Positions 34,241 to 45,876 are shown, counted from the first letter of the stretch. The stretch: 64,000 nucleotides of DNA from Gelatoporia subvermispora B (GCA_000320605.2 KB445794.1:1786475-1850474); one strand, 5' to 3'. The notes: generated by a model from the sequence alone, not told the origin. A program made the numbers and translations.

Positions 34241-35146
34241 GATTGAGAAGAAGAATTGTAGGGACGATAGAAGATACAAGAATATGGCTGGGTAACAAGA
34301 TGGGTTAAAAGCATGAAGAGCTAGGCAGCGGTCAACAGTTCAACCAGATGACGTAGTGGTACAGTACAATCCGCTGTTCCGCCTCTTAGTGAATGAGCGC
34401 TATCGCCCGCTTCACGCAACCTGCCACCCACATAACATTCTTAATCTAAGTACAGGCTATGGATTACACGCATATTGCTATCAGTCTGTCAGATACAGCG
34501 ATAATCTCTTCCATCATAGTAAAAATGATTTGCACGGAGTTTGAGATATGCGTCGAAATTCAGCTGCAGCTTCACCTTGTTGTATGTGAAGGTACGACCG
34601 CGATAAAGGTGAAATTAGATACGGTTTCGCCGACTGCAGTGCTTTACTCACATCTGATACTGTGCGATTAATCCTTTCCATCACCACGTCTCGGTGAAAT
34701 TTGTGCAATGTGGTGAGAACCTCCTTGCGGCAGGAGTGACATGTCCATTGCTCTACCAGCTCAAATGCCACCATGCTGGTTAGCATCCACGCTGTGTGCT
34801 CTCCCGGTACTCAGCATGGGGTGTCCCCTAGCAATTGCGGGACAAGACAACAGTACATGGGCGCCTGGACCACGATAGTCCTGGCTCGTCCAGACGACCA
34901 TTCTCCCGCATCGCAGATCTTGCACTCGAACTTCAAAAGGTCTTCCGTCTCATCCTCAATCATGAGGTCGAACCAGAATTCATCCTCGTTAGCATCATCA
35001 CGAACGGCCTCTTCGCAGTCCTCTCGGTATTGCAATAAGGAGTAGAGTGTTGGGCCGCTGAGCCATTCGAGGCCTACAGGCGGTGCCGGAGGTGGGAAAT
35101 TGATTTGTAAGCTCTGTTTTGCTGCCTTGCGCGCCATATCCGCCAG

Positions 35147-35155
35147 CTCGTAGTG
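35147..35155. repeat. Target-site duplication, left copy
   Basis: CTCGTAGTG (a tenth base, G, is also shared). Identical to 43010-43018. On the gene strand it is CACTACGAG, encoding HYE of the interrupted BTB protein. Nine bases is typical for MULE-class elements. Confidence 0.88.
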
Positions 35156-35290
35156 GAGGCCGCGCAAAGTTGCTTTTTTGGCTCGCTTTGCTCACTTTTG
35201 CTCACTTTTTCCCACCGTAAATCGGTGGCTCACTTCGCGCTCACTTCGCGACAACTTCACTTTTTGCTTGCAGTCGCTTGCTTGCTTCCG
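35156..35290. repeat. Outer-left terminal array
   Basis: Repeated TCACTT/TCGCTT/TTGCTT words (for example GCTCGCTTTGCTCACTTTTG) on the plus strand, inverted with respect to 42900-43009. Probable terminal inverted region and transposase-binding sites. Confidence 0.65.
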
Positions 35291-35656
35291 CTGACGTCCC
35301 CTCCGGCGCATCTCATACGACCTCGGTGTATATATACTATACGCTCAATCTGCACGGGCTGCTCGGGTGCTCCGTAGATAAGGATGACCTCGTTTACACC
35401 CCACTACATCTCGACCACCTTTCATATGTTCGGACCGCCCTTCGGATGCTCAAACGGTGTAACATGCTCAGCGCAATACATTATATTGCGGAAAATGTGT
35501 TAAGTACCTCCGTTCGATGGCTTCTGTGCGACGTTGCCCGTCAGATCTGAGCGTCCCACCGACTAACAATTCCGTGCTCGAAGATGGTCCTAAAAGTGCT
35601 CTCTAGTACCAGTGCTGGTCTGTACATGTCAAATTCGAATGAAGAAGTGAGAATTG
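35291..35656. other. Spacer between left terminal arrays
   Basis: About 365 bp without array words or a gene I can support; contains TATA-like GTATATATACTATAC at about 35328-35342. Confidence 0.4.
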
Positions 35657-35870
35657 TAAAGTGCATGCATGCGCCCAAGTGAGGCACTTCGCTTACAAGT
35701 GAACGCGAAGTGAGGTGCAAGTGAGCGGTAAGCAAGCGCTTGTCATCACCTGCGAGAAAGCGAGAACAAGCGAGGAAAAGTGACTGTGAAAAGCGAGAGA
35801 AAGTGAACGAAAGTGAAATTGTCCACGCACAAGCACGCTACCAAGCGACCAAAGTGAGCTATGACAGTGA
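35657..35870. repeat. Inner-left subterminal array
   Basis: At least a dozen AAGTGA/AAGCGA/AAGCAAG words on the plus strand, opposite in orientation to the outer-left array and inverted relative to 42550-42710. The boundary AGTGAGGCACT at 35657 resembles the reversed right boundary AGTGAGGAACT. Confidence 0.65.
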
Positions 35871-35974
35871 GCGCTTATACTCCCACTGTACAGACGCCAG
35901 CCTGTTCTGACCTCCGCGACTACGTGTAACCAGATTTCTTGTGCTATGTGCTACTATATCACGTCTATTGTGTC

Positions 35975-38900
35975 TCAGTACTTCTTTCTACGTTTCCTCT
36001 GTTGCCTTCCAGGGCCCTTGTGAACCTGTGACACCTCCACAGGTTGCTGTCTCGGAGATTCTTCTACCCGCTCTTCTGTTGCTGCTGCCTCCTCCTTCGG
36101 CTCTGGTTCATTGTGTAAGGCAACAACGTTCTGCAAATTTGATCCACGAGTTCGTTTCAAGGGGCGAGGTCGGGGTCGCTTGCGCTGCTGTGGATCACCA
36201 GATGCCCGAGCAGTCGAGCGCAGGTCTCTGGTATGCCGTGGAGTGCGTTCAAACTTCGGCCCCCCTGTCAATTTATAATCTGCTGACGTCGCCTGGTCTT
36301 GCCTTGTCCCCCAGGTGTACGGCTGGGGACCACGCAGGACTGTAGCTATGGGCCCGTCAAAGCGAGCATCCAACTTCGCGGTCGGCCTGAGTTGGTCAGA
36401 ATGCATGAGTGCTAGATGGATATGACCAGGGTCTGTCGTATCCTCCTGCCCATCAAGCGCTGCCAATGCTTGCTCCGGTACTGATAGATTTCGCACAATA
36501 GACAGCTTGCAGTCTTCCTCTGGATCATCGAGTTGTACTTGCAGTTGTTTGCTAGCGAGCACCTCTACGACAATGCTGGTGTGTTCTTGTTCCTTTCTGG
36601 AGTCCGCAATTTCCACCACAATGCGATAGATCTCTTCATCGTTCTCCGGCTTGCAGTCAAGATAGGTTCGCAATACCACCAAGCTCAGAAGCAGATGAGC
36701 CGGTCCAAAGACCAGAGTCGTAGAATCCAATTTGTGTGACGAACCATCCTTCCGTAAGCGGGCTTCCAACTCCATGAGATATGGCTGAAGCAGGTCTTGA
36801 TCGCCTGGCAGGATGGGAATATCATGTGCTGTATACCAAAGACTGGTCTCCGATAATTTATTCCCTCCGGCCACGGACATGTCGAGAAAGCGTCTGATCA
36901 CAGGATGATCTCGGTCACCGGAAACGATCTGATAGATGGAGTGGAAAGCGTCATCAAGGATGTCGGTGAGGGCGGGGTTCCTATACCCATCACTGTCGGC
37001 ATCCTCTTCACCGAGTCGTGCTGGCCACCTGATCTTTCCGAGCTGTGATCATGTAAGCAGTGTATTCCTACTTGATTGCACATTAACATACTTTCCGTTC
37101 CAGGTAAGCATAACCACTCTGGTCATCCAGTGCCTGCGCAATCTGATAGATAGGAAGGACCGAGAATTTCGGTTTCTCGCTGGCTGGTGAGTAGATGTTT
37201 CCATAGTACCAGTCGAGCTGAACATTGAGCCCTTCGCGCTTTACTAGCTTCGCGGGGTACAATGCACCACCATTTACTGTCTCTAGTAAGACATGTTGAC
37301 CAAGACTAAGTATGATAACGTTAGTATCAATTAGACGCGGTATACCCAATATACCTACTAATCATCTTTCCATAGAGGTTTGAGAACATCATCGGCACAG
37401 CGAGGACATGCCCAATGCGAAACCGAGGATGGAAGCCCATACTGTGCTTCGATACACGGTATGTGATGCCAATACGAACACTCGTCGCATTCAATGGTGT
37501 CTGCCTCACAGTCATCGAGTGCAGAAACGGTTGACTCTAGCCCACATCCTGCACAACGGATCATATGCATCTCAGATGAGCGAATTTGTCGGCGGCCTTT
37601 TGTCGGAGGCTTTACTGGTAGGCGCTTTGTAGTCGGTCCTGTGACTTTGCGAGCCTGCTTTTTCGTGGCAACCGCTGGCTGTGGTGTAGGAGTCCGGACA
37701 ACAGATCCTGGTAATGCTCCAGATGAAGAGAATTTTGCTGAGTCCGTGTACGAGTCGCTGATGCTGATGACGGGCGAAGGTGGATGCGACTTGCGCCATC
37801 TCTCGTAGAGATCATGAATGTCAGATACACAGTGCTCTGTCACCTGATATGCAATGAATACAGCTTCCATGCTGCGAAAGATAGTAGATTATACATACAT
37901 ATGCACCCAAAACACGATGATAGAGAGCGAGGGAGACTTCGCTTGTTGGTTGCTGTAACATCGCATCGTCTCCAATACTGGTAAGCCTTCCTCCGTTCTT
38001 AACCGAGTCGTAAAGAAAAGCAGAATTGCTAAGGCGCATCTGTGCCGTGAAATGTCGATTCCTGTATAGTACCCGTCCAACGAGAAGGTATGTGACATCA
38101 GTTGACTGATCGCCCAAAGAACGCAGTCCCTTAATGGACCAACTGAGAGGAAACTTGACAGGATCCCGGTGTGCATATGTCTCGGGCGTATCAGCATGAG
38201 TTTCTGGTAGAATGCGCAGTGTCTGCGGCCAAGCTGTACGGATAATTTTGAGCACCATACTAGACCCGGAATGGCCTTCTTCGAGACACTGGCCACATTG
38301 ACGTTCATGAGATGTATGTAGCATAGTGGTGCCATGAGCATGTTTGCCTATAGGACGGCGAGGGATTGCGTGAGAGAAATAGTCTGCCAGGTCAATGTTA
38401 TCTTGTTCAAGTTGCATGCGGGTGAGCATAATGTCATAGGGGAGCAATGAGATTGCATCGGCAAGAGGCTGGCAAGCTGCTTCAACTGACTCGTGACCAA
38501 TAGAGCAGCGGAAGATAAGGAAGTGCTGAGGTCCAAAAAAGAGGCGGATGTTCGTATCATCAATTGTCTTGAGATAGGCACATAATGTCAGACCGTATAC
38601 AGTTCACACAAACAGCACCAAGAAACATACACGAACGAGGCGATTGAACCATGTCACCGTACATCCCATAGCATCCGGCTTCTCGTATAACTTCCACACA
38701 TTGTTGATGACATCACAAATGATACTCCGACCTGACTCGAGAATTGACACCCCTTCACCATTGTCATCTGAACCCGCACATATCCACTCTAAACGTGTCT
38801 GGTAGTGTTGGTACAGCAGAGTGAGTGGAGAGTCCGGGTTTGTGGCCTCCAGAGCACTGAGATGCTGCCGGCGTGCCTCCTGAGGCAACAGACCGTATGA

Positions 38901-41585
38901 GCGGAAGAACATGTCCAGAAGATTGTCAATGTAGCAGGAGTTGTCTTCCCATGGGTATGACATTAGTTCGCGTTCAGTGAAGGCTTGTGTAGGACCAGGT
39001 GACGGCACCACCGATGCTCCAGGGACTATTTGCGTTGTGGGCTTGGTCTTCGTTTTGGTGGTGTTGCGTGACTGCTTGTAACGAGTTCCCTTTGCAGCCT
39101 GGGCAGCGTGCAAGATGGCAGCTGTATCAGGAGCACGTCCATCATTATCCGCAAATGTCACCCGTGTAGATGGGCGCGCGGATGCAAGGCGTGTCTCGGC
39201 CTTAACCTCGCCAGCTATGAAATCATTCAAGACGTCAGCACCACGGTAAGGCTGCAAGGCATTTATGGAGAGAAATATACCTAGAATTGAGCTGTAATGT
39301 TGCTCCATCTCTTCGACATGAAGTACCAAACACTCAATACCGACAACCAAGTCTTGACCCGTCCCAGTAGCATGATGCAGAAGTGAGTGTTGCGTCTCAA
39401 CAGCATTGGATGTCAACGGGATTTCGGCAGCATGCTCGGGGCTGATTTTGCTCTTTGCAGGAAATATCATAGATGCGACCGCGGGACGAATCCACCAGTC
39501 AATCCAAGCTTTGATATTTGCAAATGTAGCACGTAATTCCGTGACCGCAGCATCAAATTCTTCAGATGAGGATTGACTCGAGAGCAACTGCTGCACGAGA
39601 CCAACAAATAGGTCTGACTGCTGGCTGGGAACCAAGCTCCCGTCCTTGTGAATACAAAGTGCGGATCTATGGAAATGAACCTCGCAACCTTTCTGAAACT
39701 CACGTGCTTCTTCAAATAACCTCGTGCGTTGAAGCACCTTTGCACCCTCTGTGAGCGAGTTCCAGCCTTCAATACGTGTGATCATAGTCTCGACATATTC
39801 TTCTTGATGAGCTTTGATCTGTGCTGCCGAAAAGTCCATGATCTAACGAGGATGAGCATCATGGAGGAATATACAATTTGGCAAAGCCTACGCACTGCAA
39901 ACAGCAACTTGCGTTCAAAGTTTGCTCCTGCAGCTTCACAAATGATACGGTTGAGGTGCCGGAAGTGAGGCCGATGGTGGGCGGCATCGATGCGGTTGAC
40001 CCATGTGTACAGAACGGGAACCCATGCATTGAGTACTCCACTGAATGCGCAAGTCGTAAGAAGGGTGCCGGTCCGAAAGAATGAGTGATCGCCATCTGTG
40101 ATGAAGCCGTGTCGTCCAGAACTTGGACCGCCCATTGAAGATTGAGTGAGCCAGTCATGTACGGCCTCCTTGGTAACGAGCTTCATGAATGGCGTACATA
40201 TGATACAATAGGTTGGCCCGCTAAAACTGGACTCGACAATAGCATTGAGCTTGTTGTTGAGCTCAGTCAACGCGCAAAGCGCAGCAAACGCGCCCTTTGC
40301 CGAGATTGAATGAACACCCAGTCGAGATTTACTTTGCTCTACCCTGTAGCGTGCGCGTCGTGGACTGGCTAGAGAGGGGACCAATTTGGACAACGGTACT
40401 GAGCCAGGCATTGTGTCACCAGTCCGTAACTCGTGAGCAGATGCATGTGGCTGCCGAGATACGATCTGATCAATTGCCTTCTCTTCCGCCTGCGTAAGGT
40501 GACCACCTGGTGGACGTGCATGCTTGTGTTCACCAGAATGCTCCCACACGTGGAAGGACTGCCCCTCGTGTTCTCGGGCCTCGTGGTAGTGGTAAATACG
40601 TGCCTTGCAATCGATCCAGTGCATCTTTCGATTATGACACTTCGGGCTCTGGCAGCCTTCTCGCTTTTGCCCTCGGCGTGCATTTGCATCCGTTTTGGGG
40701 CGTATAAGAAAGCCACAATCTGAGCATTGGAGAACACCAAGGCACCTGCTAACGCGTGCCAAGTATCCATCGTGGGTCTGATTGCCGATAGATCTCCAGG
40801 CCCACTTGCTGTCCCGCCACCTTCCGTCGTCTTCCGCATCTGCTGAGTGCTCGCGAACTTGGTTGCCTGAGGGCCAATCACGTTCTATGCGCACAATGAC
40901 AGTTTATAAAAAACAAAACAAAAGCGATGGGCAGTAAGCGCACCTTCTTGACTCAAATGCTCGCCAGCAAATTGATCTTGAATATGGCCTGCTCTGCCAT
41001 GGTTCTTCATCTCCAATGTCGCGCCATCGCCGTCTTTTACCAGTGTTTGTTTGCCTTCTGTTGATGCTACTGTCCGAGTCCGAGGGTAGGGGAGAGCCTC
41101 TGCATCAACAGATTGGTGTACAGGTGCCTTCAAATTGTCCAGACTCGAGTTACGTCTCTGCTGGATAGATTCATCGCTCGGCGACGATGTGCAGGGAAAT
41201 GGATAGCAGGGTTGTACCAGGGCGGTTGAATCGGAGGAGGTGCATAGCCGTAGGGGTACGAGGTATACAGCGGTGGGTATATAGGCGAGTACATGGGATG
41301 TGGAATAGGTGAATATGGCGAGAAATGGGGATGAAACGGGGGTATAGATAGTGCTCCATGATTCTGAGAGGCAACTAGTAGAGACATTGCATTGGTCAGT
41401 GCATAACATTGATATATACACTGGGGCATACCATTAGAATCGTGCGGGTCAAATCCACGTAGCAACAGCTGTTGGTGCGGGCGACTGAAACTGTTCAAGT
41501 GAGCGGGAGGAACGACTTGAGCATCAGAAGTAGCAGCATAATCTCCAGTCGAGCGTTCTAGCTTGGGAACAAATGATGGATGCAT
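35975..41585 (-). CDS. Transposase: GCM-type zinc finger, MULE DDE core, USP-like protease, PHD finger
   Basis: The downstream six of its seven introns join in frame, giving roughly 1,700 residues from ATG 41585. N-terminus is Pro/Tyr-rich. A WRKY-GCM1-like finger is seen at about 40770-40560 (CLGVLQCSDCG, CQSPKCH, HVWEHSGEHKH). The DDE core has HGFITDGDHSFFRTG (first Asp, about 40110) and VNRIDAAHHRPHFRHLN; SNAVETQHSLLHHA (about 39400) suits the late acidic residue. A USP-like domain follows: Cys box WEDNSCYIDNLLDMFF (about 38930) and His box NRHFTAQMRL...FLYDS (about 38060). A C4HC3 PHD finger (CAGCG...CDECSYWHHIPC...CPRC) lies at 37560-37390. A compact domain (LGQHVLLETVNGG) and a basic tail (QQRKRRKKY) end the protein. 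No stop or frameshift seen. The exact N-terminal splicing is uncertain. Confidence 0.8.
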
Positions 41586-42549
41586 CCCCTCATCCCCTGG
41601 GTTTGCGGATAGCGGCCCCGGATTCAGATTGAGTGTTAGACGCTGAAGCGCTGCCCGCCGCCCTCCGACGCACGTCCGAGACAGCGACCGGAAGTAACTT
41701 GCCCGAGACTTTCCGTAATTGGACTTGGTGGCGGTCGTCGATCACTCTGCCACATGGGCAATTTGCGGAGACAAATCACATTTATTACCACTAAGTGTAC
41801 TAGTGACAGTGCGTGAGGCAATACTACTGGTTTGCATAATTAGTTGATGTCCGATTTAGTGATACAGGAGACGAGGAGGCTCACCTATAGATATATCATG
41901 CTGCAAGTAGTCACAATAGTACTGCAGTGGACCGGCAGCCGCCCTTGGATCCCCATGAGTTAAAATGTCCAGTGAAGATCGACCAGGCCTTCGGGAGTAA
42001 ATCTGCCTGCTGGGGTGAAGAGGTTGGCGGGTTGCGAAGTGTTCCGTACCATAATTAGAGCCGCTGCTATGAGACACTGGCAGCCGACACCCAACACCTC
42101 CAAGCCAGTGTGGAGTCAGTCATTTGGGTCTTTACACTCCACACAGCAGGCAATGGCCAAGAAAACAGCTGTGAAAATACCGCTATTTAAACGAGTGATT
42201 GCTAGGGATTTCAAGGCCCGGGACATTTTCAGTGTGATGTTCAAGTTCCGCAGGTAGCCAGAGCCATCTCGGACAGGTTCAGAGAGGGGAATGGGACACG
42301 AGAACAAGTGTTGGACAGGTAGCCTGCTCGAGTTCTGCACAAAAGACCAGGGGAGGAACGGACTTGTCGTCGATGAAGGTTGTAGACGTGGGCAGCCGCA
42401 GAGCACAGCGAGCGCCGTGGTACCACAGACGTCAATGTGCCGCCCTGCGGTTGCCTGAATTCCTATTCATGGCACTGTGTCGGGAAACTCCAAGGACTCA
42501 ACATACTAACAACTAGACTATATCCGACCAGTTCTCGTGTTCTAGTGGC

Positions 42550-42710
42550 CAATCTCACCATTCACTTCGCCTCACACTCGCTCGCTTCGGATCGCTTGCA
42601 CTCGCTTCACGCTTGCTTGCGTTCACTTTTGTTCACTTCCTCCTTGCTTTCGGGCGCTTCTCTCTTGCTTACGCCTCGCTTCGGTTCATTTTGACCTCAG
42701 TTCCTCACTA
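42550..42710. repeat. Inner-right subterminal array
   Basis: Dense TCACTT/TCGCTT/GCTTGC words on the plus strand, ending CCTCAGTTCCTCACT. Inverted counterpart of 35657-35870. Confidence 0.65.
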
Positions 42711-42899
42711 GCCCAATATAAATTGTACTGTACCAGTCGTAAATGAAGACACGGGCGCATTGTACGGATAGACACTGATAATTTCAGTCGTGAGCGCAAG
42801 AGAATTCCATGAGGAGGTGAAAGTGAGAGATTCATTGCCGAGATGCCGAGATGTTCCGCCTTAACTCCGCAGCGTCGGAGACGATCTGACGCCAAAGCC

Positions 42900-43009
42900 A
42901 CTGCCCAAGATGGTAAGTTGCTTGGCAAAGTTGCTTGAAGCAAGCTTACTTGCTTTTGGTGGGAAAAAAGCGAGCAAAGTGCGCACTTCAAGCAAAAATG
43001 TGAACCGTC
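42900..43009. repeat. Outer-right terminal array
   Basis: GTTGCTTGGCAAAG, GAAGCAAGCTTACTTGC and GGTGGGAAAAAAGCGAGC lead to the right target-site copy. Counterpart of the outer-left array. Confidence 0.65.
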
Positions 43010-43018
43010 CTCGTAGTG
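43010..43018. repeat. Target-site duplication, right copy
   Basis: CTCGTAGTG, identical to 35147-35155; joining the two BTB halves through a single copy restores the continuous ACHYELADM reading seen as xCRYELAKE in BTB gene 3. Confidence 0.88.
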
Positions 43019-43231
43019 GCATGCAATGGCGAAGACGCTGGTGAATCTGGCGCTGTTGCCACTCAACATAGCCGCGACGGCATGCGAAGCTTGGCTAAGA
43101 ATTGCCTTGTGCACGTGAAACCGCATGTTATCGCAAGAGCGCATGATGAGGTCGGCCACTAGTAGCAAGTTATCGGCGCTGGAGACATTGCTGGCTGCGT
43201 CGAACGGAGGTGATGCTTCTGGGAATGACAT

Positions 43232-43670
43232 ATAAGAGATAAGTATTGCCTAGCCGCAGTCGATATCAACAGTCACAGAAAAGCTCGACGAGGTGTTAGG
43301 GCGTGCAGGGTCAGTCAAGTTTGCTCGATCGACCGACGACTGCAAAACTGCAAAACCAAACTCGTGGAGTCGGGCCATTGAATGACTGCCCAATGGGGCC
43401 CAGCTTGGACCACATAAGGTTAGGGCTTGTAACTTTTGCAGTTACGCTGTCTAGCGACGTGATGTTTGAATAGCGTCATCACAGCTGGCGTACTAGTGTT
43501 TTCGGAGGCAGCTGATATTCTCATGTACGTAGTGCCGTTCTGCATCATAACTACATGATCGTACGAGCTATTTCCCGCCTCTGTACGGTACGAAGGATAC
43601 AAGGGGGTTGATCAGCCTCCGGGGTCCGAATGGAATTTTTAGATGGAGTCGGAGACATCTACAGTATGCA
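43232..43670. other. Interval between two BTB genes
   Basis: About 440 bp; 5' flank of BTB gene 2 and 3' flank of BTB gene 3. No gene seen. Confidence 0.4.
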
Positions 43671-44682
43671 TCAGAAAGGTAGTTTAAGATCGACCTGAAT
43701 GTCACAACTTCGATGTCAGGCTCGCCCAAGAACAAGGACAATCTGCACTTACCCGAGAAATGGCATCCTCTAGGTCACTAAGAACTACTTCCGCATTGAA
43801 CTGGCGCACCTCATGAGTTGCCCTCTCGCGGCAAGAAAAGCAAGGAAACTGCTTGAGCAGATCTAGCTCGGTAATGATGAGCTCCGTCAAGGTTCGCATG
43901 ATTTTGTCATCAGGGATCCAACAAGAAGGCCGTTCGAATATGGCGAGTGCAGCCTTGTAGTACATGTCTGGGTCCAGCTTAAATTCTCCGGTTGTGCCGC
44001 CCATGGCGAGAGGTTCGCATGTCCCACAAGATATCGTAAGACTCTTCTGTGCCAGGACAGTGTTTGCCCAATATTCCCAGTTGCATACACGATACTGCAC
44101 CTCATCTGTGCATGCTTGTCGGTACTTGAGATATGCGAAGAGTGTTCGACCACTGATCCAGTCCAATCCGGCGGGGTCCTCGAGTGGCGGGAAATCTTTG
44201 CGCAGGCTAAGTTTAGCTGCTGAGCGAGCTTCTTTGGCCAGTTCGTAACGGCAGGTGATGGTAAATACGTTAAAGGGCTCCTTGTCTAAGATGGCAGGTG
44301 ACATGAGAGCGTCCAAGCAAAACTTCCACGCGTGGTCGACCATGTATTTCCTGGAAGCCTCCATCACGTTGAAGAGGTCTGAAGCGGTGGTCAGGGACGG
44401 GTCGGCGATTGGGTAGCATAGACGGAACAGGGCGTCCAGTGTGCGTGAATGCTCTGTGAAGGGAATAGCCTCCTCGCTATCCCCCATAACCTCAGAGACA
44501 GATCCCTCTCCGCTCAGCATCGCGGCAAGTGCATGCGAGGCTCTGCTGAGAATCCCTTTGTGGACGTAAAAATTGACCCCGTCGCAAGATCTAGCAATTA
44601 CGTCTGACACAGGGAAATAGTTGTCAAGGGTGGGAGTGTTGCTGGCCTTGTCGAAAGGGGGCAGGGCCTCGGAGGTGGGCAT
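43671..44682 (-). CDS. BTB/POZ-domain protein, gene 3 (intact)
   Basis: Exon 1 (43753-44682) begins MPTSEALPPFDKASNTP. It carries the BTB core VIARSCDGVNFYVHKGILSR, AAMLSGEGS, RTLDALFRLCYPIADPS. The C-terminal half includes CGTCEPLA, ELDLLKQFPCFSCRERATHE and a helix SDLEDAISR. A GTAAGT...TTCAG intron (43695-43752) gives a 24-bp last exon VDLKLPF with TGA at 43671-43673. With gene 4 it is the reference for judging damage in genes 1 and 2. The tiny last exon would be missed by simple ORF calling. Function unknown; protein-protein adaptor role is family inference. Confidence 0.83.
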
Positions 44683-45025
44683 TTTAGATCAACACAGATA
44701 CGGGATAGCCTATCGGGTTGGTGACAAGAGGAACACATATACAACTGCGCGACGAGTGCCGCACAACTTGTCTTGAGACTCCTCTGTTTGGCTTTGTTAG
44801 GATCCAAGGTTATTGGCTTCGACGCCCATGCGCTCAGTTCATAACGGTTACTAAAGCTTGCATACAGTCACCTTCAAAAGTGAGCCTAGCCCACTCGAGC
44901 GACGACTGTGATCCGCTCGACATTCACATTAAATCAGTCACACTGAAGATATTCTCTGACAACTACATGTACAGCTCTTCTGTAGCACTATTTGCTAAGA
45001 TTGTTGCCCGTCCGTCAACCAGAAT

Positions 45026-45876
45026 ATGTTTGCAACTCCGTTCGCTGTCCCAAGCCATAGCATGTACGACGGCGCGACCGCGTCCATGACCGACATCCTA
45101 CTTCGTCCACTCGATCAGCTACAGGATCTGTCCCAGACTCTTTTTCGTTCTCTCGGGCCACCGCAATCCAAGCCCCCGCCATCACCACCCATAGGCTCAT
45201 TCCTCGCTGTTGATGCAGATCTGGCCACTGCTGTCCAGCTTACTCGTGAGCATCAGGTAAAACAGCGGCGGATAGAACAATTGAAGGACGAAGTTCTTGA
45301 TCTTGATCGCCACTGGCGTGAGATTATTCGAGGCCTAGAAGAAGGTCGACGAGAACTCGAGGAGACGATGCGGGAGGGTGAGGACCGTATAAAGGCTATA
45401 CACGAGGCAAAAGCAGGTGTGTTTGACGAATAGTCTGCAACATTTTTACTTACTCTCATTGCTCATTTGAACCATCAGCTGCGATACCGTATCCCGAACT
45501 ACTAGCATACGCGCAAAGTCTATCCGCGTTCACATCGGCACCACCCAATATGCCAGACCTTGCACTTCCCGGGCAACCACCACCACCATTGTTCTTCCCA
45601 CCATTCCCGAACGAAGAGAAGATGCGGCGTGGCCATCTGAATGACGAGGCGCCGCTTGGAATGCTAGGAGAAACGCACTCCGTGGGCAAAGGTACGCGTG
45701 CACCCGGAATTACACGTCCGATGCTGATGGTCTGACAAGCAGCTCCTACAGTGTCTCCGAAATCGGTCGAGATAGCACACCACATGGCGGGCCCTGGTGC
45801 AAATCCATACCGTACCGATCATCGACCTCAGCAGCAATTCTTCGATCTCGACCTAGACCTCAATCCAGATCTCTAA
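45026..45876 (+). CDS. MED4: Mediator complex subunit 4
   Basis: Three exons, 45026-45416, 45479-45691 and 45743-45876, join cleanly. The N-terminal half has TDILLRPLDQLQDLSQ and a long coiled coil (HQVKQRRIEQLKDEVLDLDR). Exon 2 opens with the family signature IPYPELLAYAQSLSAFTSA PPNMPD. The tail is Pro-rich then acidic (QQFFDLDLDLNPDL). MED4 is a middle-module subunit of Mediator, bridging transcription factors and RNA polymerase II in the nucleus. Length (about 245 aa) suits the family. Confidence 0.88.

Larger units (their letters stand above)
35156..43009. mobile_element. MULE-like DNA transposon with a multidomain transposase
   Basis: A 7854-bp insertion bounded by 9-bp direct repeats inside a BTB coding sequence. 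The ends share an imperfect inverted region: the left has TTTTGCTCACTTTTTCCCAC and the right, reversed, CTTTGCTCGCTTTTTTCCC. Both outermost bases are GA. The interior has subterminal AAGTGA/AAGCGA arrays, one large minus-strand gene (35975-41585) and about 1 kb without clear genes (41.6-42.55 kb). The nine-base duplication plus WRKY-GCM1/MULE coding content support a Mutator-like assignment. A nested model (a 7-kb element inside a short MITE) is discussed in findings. Confidence 0.85.
34489..43231 (-). pseudogene. BTB/POZ gene 2, split by the 7.85-kb transposon
   Basis: The 5' part (43231 down to 43010) reads MSFPEASPPFDAASNVS, RSCDNMRFHVHKAILSQASH, AAMLSG, then jumps to SVFAIACHYE. About 95 residues present in paralogue 3 are missing near 43060. 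At CHYE the sequence becomes transposon. The 3' part resumes at 35155 with HYELADMARKAAKQSL and continues through an in-frame TGA (34811-34813) to CHSCRKEVL. A GTGAGT intron follows, then a last exon VKLQLNF... with stop at 34489-34491. An internal deletion, an insertion and a nonsense codon show the gene is dead. Confidence 0.88.

Noticed and set aside
41636..42406. Short minus-strand frames upstream of the transposase ATG
   Set aside because: No family match and no convincing splice into the main gene; could be a leader or a lost accessory gene, but unsupported.
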